Source: a bacterium (GTDB taxonomy: Bacteria > CSSED10-310 > JAJRTK01). From it: 23,982 nucleotides of DNA. Positions 23,946-23,982 of the stretch are shown here, piece after piece. Under the pieces are notes generated by a model. It had not been told where the DNA came from. It did no database searches and saw only the letters and a list, made by a program, of their open reading frames with translations. The position numbers and the translations under genes are program-made. Within the stretch, counting starts at the first letter, position 1. Each line of letters starts with the position of its first letter. Location of the stretch: assembly GCA_024278345.1 (NCBI GenBank), contig JAJRTK010000113.1, forward strand, positions 1-23,982, read 5' to 3'.

Positions 23946-23982
23946 GGATCGGGCTTGTCTCCCTGAAGCCGTACCCCGAGTA

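Noticed and set aside
1-23982. CRISPR array or toxin-antitoxin/defence island
   Set aside because: No regularly spaced direct repeats, Cas, toxin or restriction genes were seen.

Overview
The window looks like a chromosomal segment of a GC-rich, probably anaerobic or facultative bacterium. A large acyl-CoA dehydratase activase, a B12-type radical SAM protein, a Ser/Thr kinase-AAA-TPR sensor, an MMPL exporter and Flp (Tad) pilins together suggest a deltaproteobacterial lineage (Desulfobacterota/Myxococcota-like) or a neighbouring phylum. This is inference from gene content only; there is no rRNA or other phylogenetic marker.

Left edge (1-538): the 3' end of a group II intron (domains V and VI; its reverse transcriptase would lie outside the window), then about 440 bases of non-coding, hairpin-rich DNA. 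Minus-strand block 1 (539-9686), in transcription order: a MerR-type regulator with TPRs, an alpha/beta hydrolase with an Asp nucleophile, a B12-binding-type radical SAM protein, and a 1458-residue fusion of two HgdC-like ATPase modules to a DUF2229/HgdB-like region. All face the same way, behind a TTGACA promoter with a 19-base spacer. They could form one metabolic module driven by low-potential electrons, substrate unknown.

Plus-strand block (10028-14180): a 12-TM MMPL/RND exporter, a small helical-repeat gene that appears frameshifted, and a coupled pair of membrane genes (AUR1-like PAP2 and GtrA), suggesting envelope lipid or glycan work. Minus-strand block 2 (14171-18280), in transcription order: a 210-residue membrane protein with a CxxC motif, a group III-like 6-phosphofructokinase, a short membrane-anchored basic protein, a GGQ-containing release-factor-like protein and an ATP-grasp ligase. 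Then come a plus-strand putative secreted protein (18415-19053), a minus-strand kinase-AAA-TPR protein (19067-22894) and, at the right edge, two translationally coupled Flp prepilin genes behind a near-consensus sigma-70 promoter.

The most interesting structure not explained by genes is a dispersed intergenic repeat found five times (about 6921-6983, 9880-9943, 15428-15475, 23131-23200, 23881-23945). It shares the core GATGGGAGCGGAACRCAAC and a GC-rich spot just before it that is a hairpin in at least some copies although the sequence there differs. Four of the five copies lie upstream of a gene in the same orientation.
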